This document shows, in pieces, positions 52,254 through 61,561 of a stretch of 64,000 bases of DNA. Numbering within the stretch: the stretch's first letter is position 1; each line of letters opens with the position of its first letter. The notes under the pieces were generated by a model. The model saw nothing but the letters and a program-made list of their open reading frames with translations. It had not been told where the DNA came from and searched no databases. A program made the position numbers and the translations under genes. This DNA is from Chitinophagaceae bacterium (GTDB lineage Bacteria > Bacteroidota > Bacteroidia > Chitinophagales > Chitinophagaceae): assembly GCA_016710935.1 (NCBI GenBank), contig JADJTY010000001.1, positions 124,001-188,000 on the forward strand, given 5' to 3'.

Positions 52254-53243
52254 TTATAGCATTTTGTTGTTAAGTAGATACTCCGCTATCTGCACCGCAT
52301 TGGTAGCAGCGCCCTTGCGCAGGTTATCACTCACTATCCAGCAGTTTAATGTGTTGGGTTGTGTTTCATCTCTTCTGATGCGACCAACAAAAGTATCATC
52401 CTTATCATACGCTGTTAGCGGCATGGGATAAATAAAATTGGCAACATCATCTTTTAGCACCACGCCAGGCGCTTTACTCAGCAGGTCTTTTACTTCATCC
52501 AGGTCAAAATCATTTTCAAATTCAATGTTCACGCTTTCGCTGTGCCCGCCCATGGTTGGTATGCGTACACAGGTGGCGGTAACTTTAATATTTTCGTCAC
52601 CAATTATTTTATTGGTTTCTTTAACCATCTTCATTTCTTCTTTGGTATATCCGTTTTCCAAAAACACATCAATATGCGGTATGGCATTCAGGTCGATGGG
52701 ATATTTGTAAGCCATCTCACCTTCAATGCCTCTACGCTCGTTCATTAATTGGGTTACTGCTTTAACACCGGTGCCAGTTACACTCTGGTACGTGCTGACC
52801 ACAACTCTTTTTATTTTGTATTTATCGTGCAAGGGTTTTAAAACCACCACCATTTGTATGGTGGAGCAATTTGGGTTGGCAATGATCTTATCTTCCCTGG
52901 TCAATACGTGGGCATTTACTTCCGGTACCACTAATTTTTTGGTTGGGTCCATTCGCCAGGCGCTTGAATTATCTATCACTGTAATACCGGCTGCTGCAAA
53001 TTGTGGTGCCAGTTCCAGGGATGTAGTTCCACCGGCAGAAAAAATAGCCACATCAGGTTTAGCGGCAATGGCATCTGAAGCACTTACAATTTTATACTGT
53101 TTGTTTTTAAAGGTTATTTCTTTTCCAATGCTTCTTTCTGAAGCAACCGGGATCAGTTCATCTACCGGAAAATTCCTTTCGGCAAGTACCTGTAACATTT
53201 TTGTACCTACCAGTCCGGTGGCACCTACTACTGCAACTTTCAT
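52254..53243 (-). CDS. asd: Aspartate-semialdehyde dehydrogenase
   Basis: Reduces aspartyl phosphate to aspartate semialdehyde with NADPH, on the route to lysine/DAP, methionine and threonine. The NADP motif VAVVGATGLVGTKMLQVL is at the N-terminus; catalytic Cys is in IIANPNCSTIQMVVVLKPL; and the late active-site His is in GGHSESVNIEF. The length of 329 and the motifs are normal. Its TATTTTTG promoter element is 18 bp from the ATG. Confidence 0.95.
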   Translation of the reverse strand: MKVAVVGATGLVGTKMLQVLAERNFPVDELIPVASERSIGKEITFKNKQYKIVSASDAIAAKPDVAIFSAGGTTSLELAPQFAAAGITVIDNSSAWRMDPTKKLVVPEVNAHVLTREDKIIANPNCSTIQMVVVLKPLHDKYKIKRVVVSTYQSVTGTGVKAVTQLMNERRGIEGEMAYKYPIDLNAIPHIDVFLENGYTKEEMKMVKETNKIIGDENIKVTATCVRIPTMGGHSESVNIEFENDFDLDEVKDLLSKAPGVVLKDDVANFIYPMPLTAYDKDDTFVGRIRRDETQPNTLNCWIVSDNLRKGAATNAVQIAEYLLNNKML

Positions 53244-53261
53244 TTTTTAAGGTTTTGATGG

Positions 53262-53269
53262 CAAAAATA
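53262..53269 (-). promoter_or_regulatory. -7 element for asd
   Basis: TATTTTTG on the minus strand, an exact TAnnTTTG match, with a TTTG about 22 bp further upstream as a possible -33. Confidence 0.55.
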
Positions 53270-53333
53270 CATGCAGAAATATAAAAAATTACAAATCATT
53301 TTTTATATTGTAGATACATAATCCCTACCTGCT

Positions 53334-53732
53334 ATGAACAAAATAATCATCCCGTTATTTTTTATGTCCCTGTGTGCCTATGCCGGCAAAGCACAGGTTG
53401 CCAGCCGAAACACCATCATCATCGATGAACTGATGGCAGACCCATCACCGCCTGTTGGGTTGCCCAATAATGAATGGATCGAGTTACGCAATACTTCCTC
53501 CATTGCATTTAATTTACTGGGCTGGCGCATTGGCGATGCCACGGGCCAAAGCGGGACCATGCCATCTTATAATTTATTGCCCGATAGTTTTGTAATTGTT
53601 TGTACCGGAAGTGCTGTAGCCGCCCTGAGTGCTTTTGGACCAACTATTTCAGTTACCGGTTTTCCTACGCTGGATAATACCGGCGATGTTATTTTTTACG
53701 AAGTCCGCAAAACAACATTATACATGCAGTAA
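53334..53732 (+). CDS. Lamin-tail-domain secreted protein, N-terminal part (frameshifted)
   Basis: A signal peptide ending KAQV and one lamin-tail domain (IIIDELMADPSPPVGLPNNE, then WIELRNTS and LLGWRIGDATGQ). The last residues YEVRKTTLYMQ are frameshift product. A run of six T at 53692-53697 should have seven; adding one gives FLRSPQNNIIHAVSYIDSWY, continuous with the second part at 53792. Intact length would be about 570 residues. The homopolymer context makes a sequencing error likely. Confidence 0.8.
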   Translation: MNKIIIPLFFMSLCAYAGKAQVASRNTIIIDELMADPSPPVGLPNNEWIELRNTSSIAFNLLGWRIGDATGQSGTMPSYNLLPDSFVIVCTGSAVAALSAFGPTISVTGFPTLDNTGDVIFYEVRKTTLYMQ

Positions 53733-53791
53733 GCTATATCGATAGCTGGTACCGGAATGAATTAAAAAAAGACGGCGGCTGGACACTGGAA

Positions 53792-55051
53792 ATGATTGAC
53801 CCAAAAAATCCCTGCAGCGGATCTTCAAACTGGAAAGCATGTACTGATAGTAAAGGCGGCACACCGGGCAGAAAAAATGCAGTGGATGCATTGAATGCAG
53901 ATGCAGCAGCACCGCAATTGTTAAGGGCTTATGCAACAGACAGTGTAACTATAAGCCTGGTATTTGATGAACCGTTGGATAGTATAAAAGCTGCTACGGC
54001 GGCTCATTATAATATTAGTGATGGAATTGGGATACCTCAATCGGCTATAGCTGTTTCATCCATTTTTGATAAAGTAACCTTGCGGTTAAATACGCCGCTG
54101 CTACGCAATAAAGTTTATACCATTACGGTGTCAACCGTCACAGATTGCAAGGGTAATATCATCAACACAAAAAATAAAGCAAGACTTGGCTTAAGTGAAA
54201 TAGCCGATAGCCTGGCTATTGTTATCAATGAGATCTTATTCAACCCAAAACCAAACGGAACAGATTATGTGGAGATCTATAACCGCAGTAATAAGATCAT
54301 CGACCTGAAGCAAATGTATATAGCCAACAGAAATACATCAGGGGTTGTAAGTAATATCAAACAACTGGGTACGGATACGTATTTATTATTTCCACAGGAT
54401 TTTATGGTGATCACTGATGACCCCGCTAGCGTACAAAGAGACTTCATTACACAAAACAGGGATGCCTTTGTGATCGTTTCTTCTATGCCTTCGTTCAATG
54501 ATGACGAAGGCAATGTGGTCATTTTAAATGCACAGGGAATTATTACAGATGAATTGAAGTACGATGAAAAATGGCATTTTAAACTGATAGATAACCGGGA
54601 AGGTGTAGCACTGGAACGGATTGATTACAATGCACCCACGCAAAGTCCGGGCAACTGGCATAGCGCAGCAACCAGTGTTGGGTACGGTACACCCACTTAC
54701 AAAAATTCGCAGTACCGGCTTGACTTACAGGTGCAGGGTGACATAACGGTAACGCCGGAAATTGTGTCGCCTGATAATGATGGCATGGATGATTTTGCAA
54801 CCATTGATTACAGCTTTCCGTCACCCGGCTATGTGGCCAATATTACCATCTTTGATGCCAACGGCAGGGCGGTTCGTTACCTGCAGCGTAATGCATTGTG
54901 CGGAATTAAAGGTAACTTCCGCTGGGATGGGCTTGGAGAAAGATTTCAAAAATTACCGGTGGGTATTTATATTATATTTACTGAAGTGTTTAATTTAGAC
55001 GGAAAGAAAAAGCAGTTTAAGAATACGATTGTGCTGGCAAGGAAAAACTAA
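53792..55051 (+). CDS. Lamin-tail-domain secreted protein, C-terminal part
   Basis: Continues the N-terminal part after the T-run frameshift. Domains in order: an Ig/SbsA-like domain (APQLLRAYATDSVTISLVFD ... VYTITVSTVTDCKGN), a second lamin-tail domain (IVINEILFNPKPNGTDYVEI, then NRSNKIIDLKQMYIANRN) and a C-terminal FlgD/CHU_C-like domain (SPDNDGMDDFATIDYSF, FDANGRAVRYLQRN, WDGLGERFQKLPVGIYI). The last domain type often serves as a T9SS sorting or anchoring region. A cell-surface adhesin or nuclease-associated role is inference. Confidence 0.8.
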   Translation: MIDPKNPCSGSSNWKACTDSKGGTPGRKNAVDALNADAAAPQLLRAYATDSVTISLVFDEPLDSIKAATAAHYNISDGIGIPQSAIAVSSIFDKVTLRLNTPLLRNKVYTITVSTVTDCKGNIINTKNKARLGLSEIADSLAIVINEILFNPKPNGTDYVEIYNRSNKIIDLKQMYIANRNTSGVVSNIKQLGTDTYLLFPQDFMVITDDPASVQRDFITQNRDAFVIVSSMPSFNDDEGNVVILNAQGIITDELKYDEKWHFKLIDNREGVALERIDYNAPTQSPGNWHSAATSVGYGTPTYKNSQYRLDLQVQGDITVTPEIVSPDNDGMDDFATIDYSFPSPGYVANITIFDANGRAVRYLQRNALCGIKGNFRWDGLGERFQKLPVGIYIIFTEVFNLDGKKKQFKNTIVLARKN

Positions 55052-55848
55052 CTCGTCCTCGTCTCTGACGAGGACGAGTTGGTTGCAAGTCTTTGACTTG
55101 CTTTTGAGACAAAGTCTCAAGACCAAAGCATCCTCGTCGGAGACGAGGACGAGAAGGCTCTTTTTATTTAAAGAAAGATAATTTTATGTCAGGAGACAGA
55201 TACATGATTTCTGATCAAAATGCCTGTTACTTTTTAACATTTACAGTTATTGATTGGGTTGATGTTTTTATACGCCCGGTTTATAAACAGATAATTGTTG
55301 ACTCTTTGAATTTTTGTATTGAAAAGAAAGGGCTTGTTGTTTATGGCTGGTGTTTAATGACCAATCATATGCACCTGGTTGCACAAGCTAAAAAAGGGTA
55401 TAAACTTTCTCATATTATCAGAGATTTTAAAAAGTTTACAGCGAATTCTGTTTTAAAAGCAATTGAGGATGAACCGGAAAGCAGAAAAGACTGGATGTTG
55501 TACAGATTTGAATTTGCTGGAAAATTTATGAATCGGATTGAAAAATATCATTTTTGGCAGGATGGTAATCATGCTATTTACCTTGATCCATATAAACCGG
55601 AAATGCTTAAACAAAGATTAAAGTACACTCACGAAAACCCTGTTAGGGCGGGTATTGTAGCGCATACTGAAGATTATCTGTACAGTTCAGCAAGAGATTA
55701 TTGTGGAAAGAAGGGGCTTGTGAATGTAACAGTTATTGATACATAACTTCGTCCTCGTCTCCGACGAGGACGAGTTGGTTGCAGGTCTTTGCCTTGCTTC
55801 TGAGATAAAGTCTCAACACCATTACATCCTCGTCGGAGACGAGGACGG
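55052..55848 (+). mobile_element. RAYT element: transposase gene between two REPIN copies
   Basis: A REPIN at 55052-55153 and a second at 55749-55848 flank the gene at 55186. Each holds CGTCCTCGTCTC-GACGAGGACG palindromes at both ends, TTGGTTGCA, CAAGTC-ttt-GACTTG and GAGAC-aaa-GTCTC-like small palindromes in the middle. The left copy starts directly after the lamin-tail stop codon. Confidence 0.85.
55186..55746 (+). CDS. REP-associated tyrosine transposase (RAYT, Y1/HUH family)
   Basis: 186 residues. The HUH motif is MTNHMHLVAQ with His61 and His63; the catalytic Tyr is probably Tyr147 in LKYTHENPVRAGIV, the family-typical context. RAYTs are single-copy domesticated relatives of IS200 transposases that act on REP/REPIN palindromes in ssDNA. 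The palindromes immediately on both sides are the likely substrate, and solo copies at 25.8 and 48.9 kb support past activity. Confidence 0.92.
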   Translation: MSGDRYMISDQNACYFLTFTVIDWVDVFIRPVYKQIIVDSLNFCIEKKGLVVYGWCLMTNHMHLVAQAKKGYKLSHIIRDFKKFTANSVLKAIEDEPESRKDWMLYRFEFAGKFMNRIEKYHFWQDGNHAIYLDPYKPEMLKQRLKYTHENPVRAGIVAHTEDYLYSSARDYCGKKGLVNVTVIDT

Positions 55849-55880
55849 GAAAATAATTAATCAACCAAAAATAACAGTTT

Positions 55881-58046
55881 ATGCAAAAAAACATCATGCC
55901 GGCAATCATCATTGCTGCGTTGGTAATTTCATCATGTAATAATAAAGATTCAGAAATGACAAAGACTGCCTATACATGGGCCGACAGTATTGCGCCGCCT
56001 GTTGCCGAAAAGAAAGCTAAGGAATTAATTGCCCATGGCGATACCCGTATTGACAACTATTACTGGATGAATGATTATTTTAAAAAAGGACCAGACAGTA
56101 CAAAAGTAGTTGACTACCTGAAAGCAGAGAATGCCTATTATGACACCATGATGAGCGGCACAAAAACCCTGCAGGAAAACCTGTATACAGAAATGAAGGC
56201 AAGGATAAAAGAAAAAGATGAAAGCGTACCCACCTTTAAAAATGGCTATTTTTATTATAGCCGTGTGGTGGAAGGCAAGGATTATTTTGTGTATTGCAGA
56301 AAAAAAGGAAACCTGCAGGCTGCAGAAGAAGTTTTGCTGGATGTAAATGCCATGGCCGAAGGGCATAATTATTTTTCGGCCACAGGTTTTGATGTGAGCA
56401 TGGATAACAAGCTGCTGGCTTATGGTATTGATATGCTGAGCAGGAGACAATATGACATCTATATCAAAAACCTGGAGACAGGAGAAATATACAAAGACAA
56501 AATTCCGAATACAGAAGGAGGCCCGGTTTGGGCAAATGATAACCTTACGTTGTTTTATACTTCAAAAAATGCGGTAACACTTTTATCTGAAAAAATTAAA
56601 AGGCATAAACTGGGTACCGATGCAGCTACTGATAAAACAGTGTATGAAGAAAAAGATCCGACCAATTATATTGGTGTAAGTAAAACCAAATCGGATAAAT
56701 TTATTTTAATTGGTTCCGGTGCTACGCTCTCATCTGAGTACAGGTATATAGATGCTAATAAACCAGAAGATGCATTTAAAATTTTTCAACCCCGGATGAA
56801 GGAAGTTTTATATGATGTGGATCATGCCAATGATAAATTTTACATACGCACCAACCTGCAGGCAAAGAATTTTAAAGTGATGACCTGTGACGAAATGAAA
56901 ACGGATTCAGCATCATGGGCAACGTTGATTGCTCATAATGATAAAGTTTTGATACAGGGCTTTGACCTCTTTAAAAACTACATGGCTATTTCGGAAAGAA
57001 AAGATGGGCTAACACAAATTCATATTTTAAATACAAAAGACAACAGCTCTCATTACCTGTCTTTTGATGAAGCAGCTTATGCAGCCAATATAGCTTACAT
57101 ACCCGATTACAATACAGATGTGATGCGCTATAATTATACTTCGCTCACCACTCCCAACTCGGTATATGATTATAATATGGTTACCAAAGAAAAAAAGCTA
57201 ATGAAGCAACAGGAAGTGATCGGCAGGTTTAAGCCGGCAGATTATGAAACGGAAAGGGTAATGGCAACGGCAAAAGACGGAACGAAAATTCCTATCAGCA
57301 TTGTTTATAAAAAAGGATTTAAAAAAGATGGCAATGCTCCGCTGATGTTGTACGGTTATGGTTCTTACGGTGCAAGCATGGAAGCATCTTTTAGCAGTGT
57401 GCGTTTAAGTTTGCTTGACCGGGGTTTTGGATATGCCATTGCACATATAAGAGGCGGACAGGAAATGGGAAGGAGTTGGTACGAAGATGGAAAGATGAAT
57501 AAGAAGATAAACACCTTCACCGATTTTATTGACTGCGCCGAATTTTTACTGGCAGGAAAATATACCAGTAAAGAACATTTATATACCAGTGGGGGCAGTG
57601 CGGGAGGCTTGTTGATGGGTGCTGTTGTAAATATGCGTCCCGATCTGTGGCATGGCGTTATTGCGGGTGTTCCGTTTGTTGATGTACTCACTACCATGAG
57701 CGATCCATCTATTCCGCTTACAACCAATGAATATGATGAGTGGGGCAATCCTGCCAATAAAGAGAATTATATGTACATGAAATCGTATTCGCCTTATGAT
57801 AATGTAACCAAACAGGCATACCCCAACATGCTGGTAACAACCGGCCTGCACGACAGCCAGGTACAATATTTTGAACCGGCTAAATGGGTTGCCAAGCTGC
57901 GTGAAATGAAAACTGATAAGAATAAACTGTTGTTGTACACCAATATGGAAGCCGGGCATGGCGGCGCCAGCGGAAGATTTAAAGCATTAAGAGACCGGGC
58001 AAGGGAATATGCATTTTTGTTTGCACTGGAAGGGATAACGAAGTAA
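55881..58046 (+). CDS. Prolyl-oligopeptidase-family serine peptidase lipoprotein
   Basis: 721 residues with lipobox VISSCNNK (Cys16). An N-terminal beta-propeller (about 60-440) is followed by an alpha/beta-hydrolase domain: Ser in TSGGSAGGLLMGAVV, the Asp near TTGLHDSQVQYFEP, and His in NMEAGHGGASGR. This is the S9A/oligopeptidase B-like plan, here envelope-anchored. Substrates are probably short peptides. It starts 32 bp after the right REPIN. Confidence 0.92.
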   Translation: MQKNIMPAIIIAALVISSCNNKDSEMTKTAYTWADSIAPPVAEKKAKELIAHGDTRIDNYYWMNDYFKKGPDSTKVVDYLKAENAYYDTMMSGTKTLQENLYTEMKARIKEKDESVPTFKNGYFYYSRVVEGKDYFVYCRKKGNLQAAEEVLLDVNAMAEGHNYFSATGFDVSMDNKLLAYGIDMLSRRQYDIYIKNLETGEIYKDKIPNTEGGPVWANDNLTLFYTSKNAVTLLSEKIKRHKLGTDAATDKTVYEEKDPTNYIGVSKTKSDKFILIGSGATLSSEYRYIDANKPEDAFKIFQPRMKEVLYDVDHANDKFYIRTNLQAKNFKVMTCDEMKTDSASWATLIAHNDKVLIQGFDLFKNYMAISERKDGLTQIHILNTKDNSSHYLSFDEAAYAANIAYIPDYNTDVMRYNYTSLTTPNSVYDYNMVTKEKKLMKQQEVIGRFKPADYETERVMATAKDGTKIPISIVYKKGFKKDGNAPLMLYGYGSYGASMEASFSSVRLSLLDRGFGYAIAHIRGGQEMGRSWYEDGKMNKKINTFTDFIDCAEFLLAGKYTSKEHLYTSGGSAGGLLMGAVVNMRPDLWHGVIAGVPFVDVLTTMSDPSIPLTTNEYDEWGNPANKENYMYMKSYSPYDNVTKQAYPNMLVTTGLHDSQVQYFEPAKWVAKLREMKTDKNKLLLYTNMEAGHGGASGRFKALRDRAREYAFLFALEGITK

Positions 58047-58066
58047 AGAGAACGATCATAAAAGAA

Positions 58067-58098
58067 GATGCCCGGTTCTTATACCGGGCATCCTTTTT
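58067..58098 (+). terminator. Terminator of the S9 peptidase gene
   Basis: GATGCCCGGT-tcttat-ACCGGGCATC, a perfect 10-bp stem, followed by CTTTTT. Confidence 0.9.
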
Positions 58099-58207
58099 AG
58101 CGTCATTAATCTTTAACAAAGGTTTTTGGATTTTCACAACATAAAAAAATACCGTCCTCCTTTTTTTTGTATAATTTGAAGTACTGATACCCACCTAAAA
58201 CCAGATC

Positions 58208-59272
58208 ATGAAACCCATACCCGTAAAACATTTTTTTGCAGGCTGTATTTTTATGTTGATTGTAACATCAGCATTTGCCCAAAAAGAATTCTTCCGCTCT
58301 CAACAGGTTTTTACCAAAGAGCAGCTGAACAATTTTTATTCTTCGGCAACAATTCATAACGACCTGGTGATATTTAATGCCAACGATTATCAACTATATG
58401 CCTACAACAAAAAAGACGGGTCATTACAATGGTCAGTAAAAACAAACTATAAAACCAGTATTCCTGTGTTTGCTGATGGTAATATTATGTATGCCGGAAT
58501 TTCCAAAAACGAGATACACCAGGCAGCACAATTTGATCTTGCAAATGGTAATTTAATAAAAGCGCTGCCATTTGGCCCGCTGGCCACAAAACCATTAATA
58601 AAAAACGGGATGCTTTATGGTACTGCTATTTACAATTTTGGTTGTATACTGGCATACGACTTTACAAAAGATACGGTTGCCTGGAGCCGGTTTATTGCAC
58701 ATGGATATTCAAATCAACCCTATTACCTGCAAAATAAAATATGGGCCAATGCTGAAGGACAAAACTGGGTGGCCTTGGGTTATAATGGCATTTTGCTTGA
58801 TACAACCTGCACAAAAAAAGCGAATATTTTTGTAGAAGACATACCCTGTGTAAATAATTTTATTACCCTTACTCAAGACGGGTTAGCATTAAATGGAAAA
58901 CTGTCTGAAGAAATTACAGGCAAAGATTCTTTTGGACAGCCTGAGTTGCTCAGTTCAGAAAAATTTACATTTGTTTTATATGATGAAAAACTCACAATCT
59001 TATCACGGAAACTAAAAGTAAAACAACAGGTTGAAATATCTTCGCTGGCAGAGGACCTGGAGGGATACGGGGATACAAAACTGCTGAAAGCAGATGACGA
59101 AAATATATGGATATTATACAATAACCACCTGCTGCAATATAATCATAAAACGAAAAAACTGTTGCGGCTAACAGACCTTACTGCATGGCAACCAAAAACT
59201 GTTTTGCTGGATGATGAAAATGTATGGCTGATATCAGGTAAAGATGGGTTGTTGTACGGGCTTTCGTTGTAG
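58208..59272 (+). CDS. Secreted beta-propeller (PQQ-like/BamB-style) protein
   Basis: 354 residues with a signal peptide ending AFAQ. Repeated blade-like motifs such as LYAYNKKDGSLQWSVKTNYK, ILAYDFTKDTVAWSRFI and LLQYNHKTKKLLRL fit the PQQ-like repeat fold used by BamB and other periplasmic scaffolds. No cofactor or catalytic residues are visible. Role unknown. Confidence 0.75.
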   Translation: MKPIPVKHFFAGCIFMLIVTSAFAQKEFFRSQQVFTKEQLNNFYSSATIHNDLVIFNANDYQLYAYNKKDGSLQWSVKTNYKTSIPVFADGNIMYAGISKNEIHQAAQFDLANGNLIKALPFGPLATKPLIKNGMLYGTAIYNFGCILAYDFTKDTVAWSRFIAHGYSNQPYYLQNKIWANAEGQNWVALGYNGILLDTTCTKKANIFVEDIPCVNNFITLTQDGLALNGKLSEEITGKDSFGQPELLSSEKFTFVLYDEKLTILSRKLKVKQQVEISSLAEDLEGYGDTKLLKADDENIWILYNNHLLQYNHKTKKLLRLTDLTAWQPKTVLLDDENVWLISGKDGLLYGLSL

Positions 59273-59307
59273 CATAAATTAAATGCTCTTAATAAATTAA
59301 GCTAAAA

Positions 59308-59751
59308 ATGAACCAGCCCTACCGCTTTGAAGATGAAAACCTGGTGATTTCCGATTTCTTTAATGAAGTGCTGGTGGTATGCCCGGCTTGTGCTAAAAAA
59401 GCTTTGGCTACGGCCAATATTGTTACTAAAAAAGTCAGGTTGTTTTGTGTGCATTGCGGCTATAATAAAGAAGTTACAACTGAAGTGGCTCAGCATACTT
59501 TTATAACAAAGCCTGCAAACCAGTTTTTTGATGCAGAACTTTGGTTGCAGGCAGATTTTAAAAAAGAACGTTTTTGGGCTTATAATGATAAGCACCTGGA
59601 TTATTTAGAACGTTACATTAGTGCCACTTTAAGAGGGCACAAAGAGAGAACGCATTTTACACTGTTGGAAAAGCTGCCAAAATTTTATCATGAAGCAAAA
59701 AACAGGGAAGGGCTATTAAAAATTATAGCCAAATTGAAAAACAAATTGTAA
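59308..59751 (+). CDS. Zinc-ribbon protein, function unknown
   Basis: 147 residues with a two-pair zinc ribbon near the N-terminus, VVCPACAKKAL and LFCVHCGYNK, then a helical, aromatic-containing region (FDAELWLQADFKKERFWAY) and a Lys/Leu-rich end. This suits a small nucleic-acid or protein adaptor. It follows the propeller gene by 35 bp. No family name is certain. Confidence 0.65.
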   Translation: MNQPYRFEDENLVISDFFNEVLVVCPACAKKALATANIVTKKVRLFCVHCGYNKEVTTEVAQHTFITKPANQFFDAELWLQADFKKERFWAYNDKHLDYLERYISATLRGHKERTHFTLLEKLPKFYHEAKNREGLLKIIAKLKNKL

Positions 59752-59854
59752 AAATGTGGAACCACCTGTTTATCATAAAATGCAATATAGAATTACTTAT
59801 GCCCTCTTGATGTATATAATTGATAAAGGCGGGCTGTAACAGGGTCTAAGCATA

Positions 59855-59886
59855 TAAAAAAATGCCGGCAATTTTAAATGCCGGCA
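59855..59886 (-). terminator. Terminator of the PfkB kinase gene
   Basis: On the minus strand two copies of the self-complementary TGCCGGCA (59879-59886 and 59863-59870) pair across TTTAAAAT and are followed by a T run. It lies 28 bp beyond the gene end. Confidence 0.8.
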
Positions 59887-59913
59887 ATCCTGAAAATTGT
59901 ATATCTTATAAAT

Positions 59914-60837
59914 TTACACCAGATCAATATCAAAATTCACCAGCTGTACAAACTCACTCAGCCGTGCATCAATATCTTCTTTAGTGATCTCTTTCAATCG
60001 TTCTGGTCCAAATTTTTCAACACAAAAACTGGCCATGGCACTACCCACAATAATGGCAGTTTTCATATTTTCAAAACTGATATCTTTTGTTTTGGCAAGA
60101 TGGCCAATAAAGCCGCCGGCAAAAGTATCGCCTGCACCCGTTGGGTCAAACACTTCTTCCAACGGTAAAGCCGGTGCAAAGAATACATGTTCTTTATGAA
60201 ACAATAAAGCACCATGTTCGCCTTTCTTGATAATTAAAAACTGTGGCCCCATGTCCATAATTAATTTGGCAGCTTTTACCAACGAAAGCTCACCACTTAA
60301 CTGGCGGGCTTCTGCATCATTAACCAGCAGCACATCCACTTTTTTCAAAACAGCTTTCAATCCATCCATGGCAATGTCCATCCAAAAATTCATGGTGTCC
60401 ATCACGATCAGTTTCGGACGCACTTTCAACTGGTCAATCACACTCAACTGTATATCCGGTGCCAGGTTGCCCAAAATTAAAAACTCCGCACCCTGGTAGC
60501 TATCCGGTACCACGGGGTTAAAATCTGCCAGCACATTCAGGTCGGTAACCAAGGTGTCGCGGCTGTTCATATCCAGGTGGTATTTACCGCTCCAGAAAAA
60601 TGATTTTTTATCTTTCACAATTTCCACGCCTTCCAGAGAAACCCCACGTTTTTTCATTTCATCCATTTCTTCCTGTGGAAAATCGTAACCAACAATGGAA
60701 ATTTGCTGAATAGGAGTTACAAAATTACTGGCTGCATAAGCAACATAAGTGCCCGAGCCTCCCACGATCTGATCAACTTTTCCAAAAGGGGTTTCAATAG
60801 CATCAAAAGCCATGGTACCAACGCATATTACTGACAT
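59914..60837 (-). CDS. PfkB-family carbohydrate/nucleoside kinase
   Basis: 307 residues of the ribokinase fold. The ATP/anion-hole signature is VFDPTGAGDTFAGGFIGHLA near residue 240, with the catalytic Asp in GAGD, and the N-terminal substrate lid region is VDQIVGGSGTYVAYAASNF. It phosphorylates a sugar or nucleoside; the exact substrate is not predictable, though the MSVICVGTMAFD start is typical of adenosine-kinase-like members. Confidence 0.9.
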   Translation of the reverse strand: MSVICVGTMAFDAIETPFGKVDQIVGGSGTYVAYAASNFVTPIQQISIVGYDFPQEEMDEMKKRGVSLEGVEIVKDKKSFFWSGKYHLDMNSRDTLVTDLNVLADFNPVVPDSYQGAEFLILGNLAPDIQLSVIDQLKVRPKLIVMDTMNFWMDIAMDGLKAVLKKVDVLLVNDAEARQLSGELSLVKAAKLIMDMGPQFLIIKKGEHGALLFHKEHVFFAPALPLEEVFDPTGAGDTFAGGFIGHLAKTKDISFENMKTAIIVGSAMASFCVEKFGPERLKEITKEDIDARLSEFVQLVNFDIDLV

Positions 60838-60868
60838 AAGCTGAGTTTATAATGTTTTATTAAAGCTG

Positions 60869-60876
60869 CAAAAGTA
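60869..60876 (-). promoter_or_regulatory. -7 element for the PfkB gene
   Basis: TACTTTTG on the minus strand, an exact TAnnTTTG match, 31 bp before the ATG at 60837. Confidence 0.5.
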
Positions 60877-60949
60877 ATTGATTAAAATGATTTCAGTAAG
60901 TTGTGCTGCCAATTAAGGATTTATATCATTTTAAATAGAAATAAACAGC

Positions 60950-61561
60950 GTGCTAATACAGATACATCCCGAAAACCCACAGCCCCGCCTGATAAAACAG
61001 GTGACCGAATGTTTAAAAGACGGTGGTGTGATCATTTACCCAACGGATACCATTTACGGACTGGGTTGCGATATTAACCAGCACAAAGCCATTGAGCGTA
61101 TCTGTAAAATAAAAAATGTTGATCCGCAAAAAGCACAACTTTCTTTTATCTGCCGCGACCTGAGCCACTTGAGTGATTACACAAAAACGATCGATACACC
61201 GCTTTACCGCATGTTGAAAAGTTACCTGCCCGGTCCATATACCTTTATATTACCGGCCAGTAAGCAGGTGCCTAAAATATTGCAGAGTAAAAAATCAACA
61301 GTGGGGCTGCGGGTTCCAGATAATATTATTTGCCAGCATATCCTGGATGAACTGGGTAATCCGATACTGAGTGCATCATTGCCCGGCGACATGGTAGAAG
61401 AATATACCGATCCCGAAGTAATGCAGGAAAATTTTGGTGATAAAGTAGATTTTGTAATTGATGGCGGCATTGGTAGTATGGTACCCTCTACCGTGGTGGA
61501 TTGCACAACCAACGAATGGACGATCATCAGGCAGGGAAAAGGCGAATTTATTTTTGACTGA
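60950..61561 (+). CDS. L-threonylcarbamoyladenylate synthase (Sua5/YciO/YrdC)
   Basis: 203 residues. The YrdC fold signatures are GGVIIYPTDTIYGLGCDIN, then KIKNVDPQKAQLSFICRDLS, LPGPYTFILPASKQVP and STVGLRVPDN. The product makes threonylcarbamoyl-AMP for t6A37 of tRNAs; YciO-type members of the same fold are alternatives. GTG at 60950 is the start (MLIQIHPEN). Convergent with rnhB, overlapping by 14 bp. Confidence 0.88.
   Translation: MLIQIHPENPQPRLIKQVTECLKDGGVIIYPTDTIYGLGCDINQHKAIERICKIKNVDPQKAQLSFICRDLSHLSDYTKTIDTPLYRMLKSYLPGPYTFILPASKQVPKILQSKKSTVGLRVPDNIICQHILDELGNPILSASLPGDMVEEYTDPEVMQENFGDKVDFVIDGGIGSMVPSTVVDCTTNEWTIIRQGKGEFIFD

Noticed and set aside
55186..55746. Ordinary IS200/IS605 insertion sequence
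   Set aside because: Length, HUH context and single copy between REP palindromes fit a RAYT rather than a self-mobile IS; no tnpB is present.
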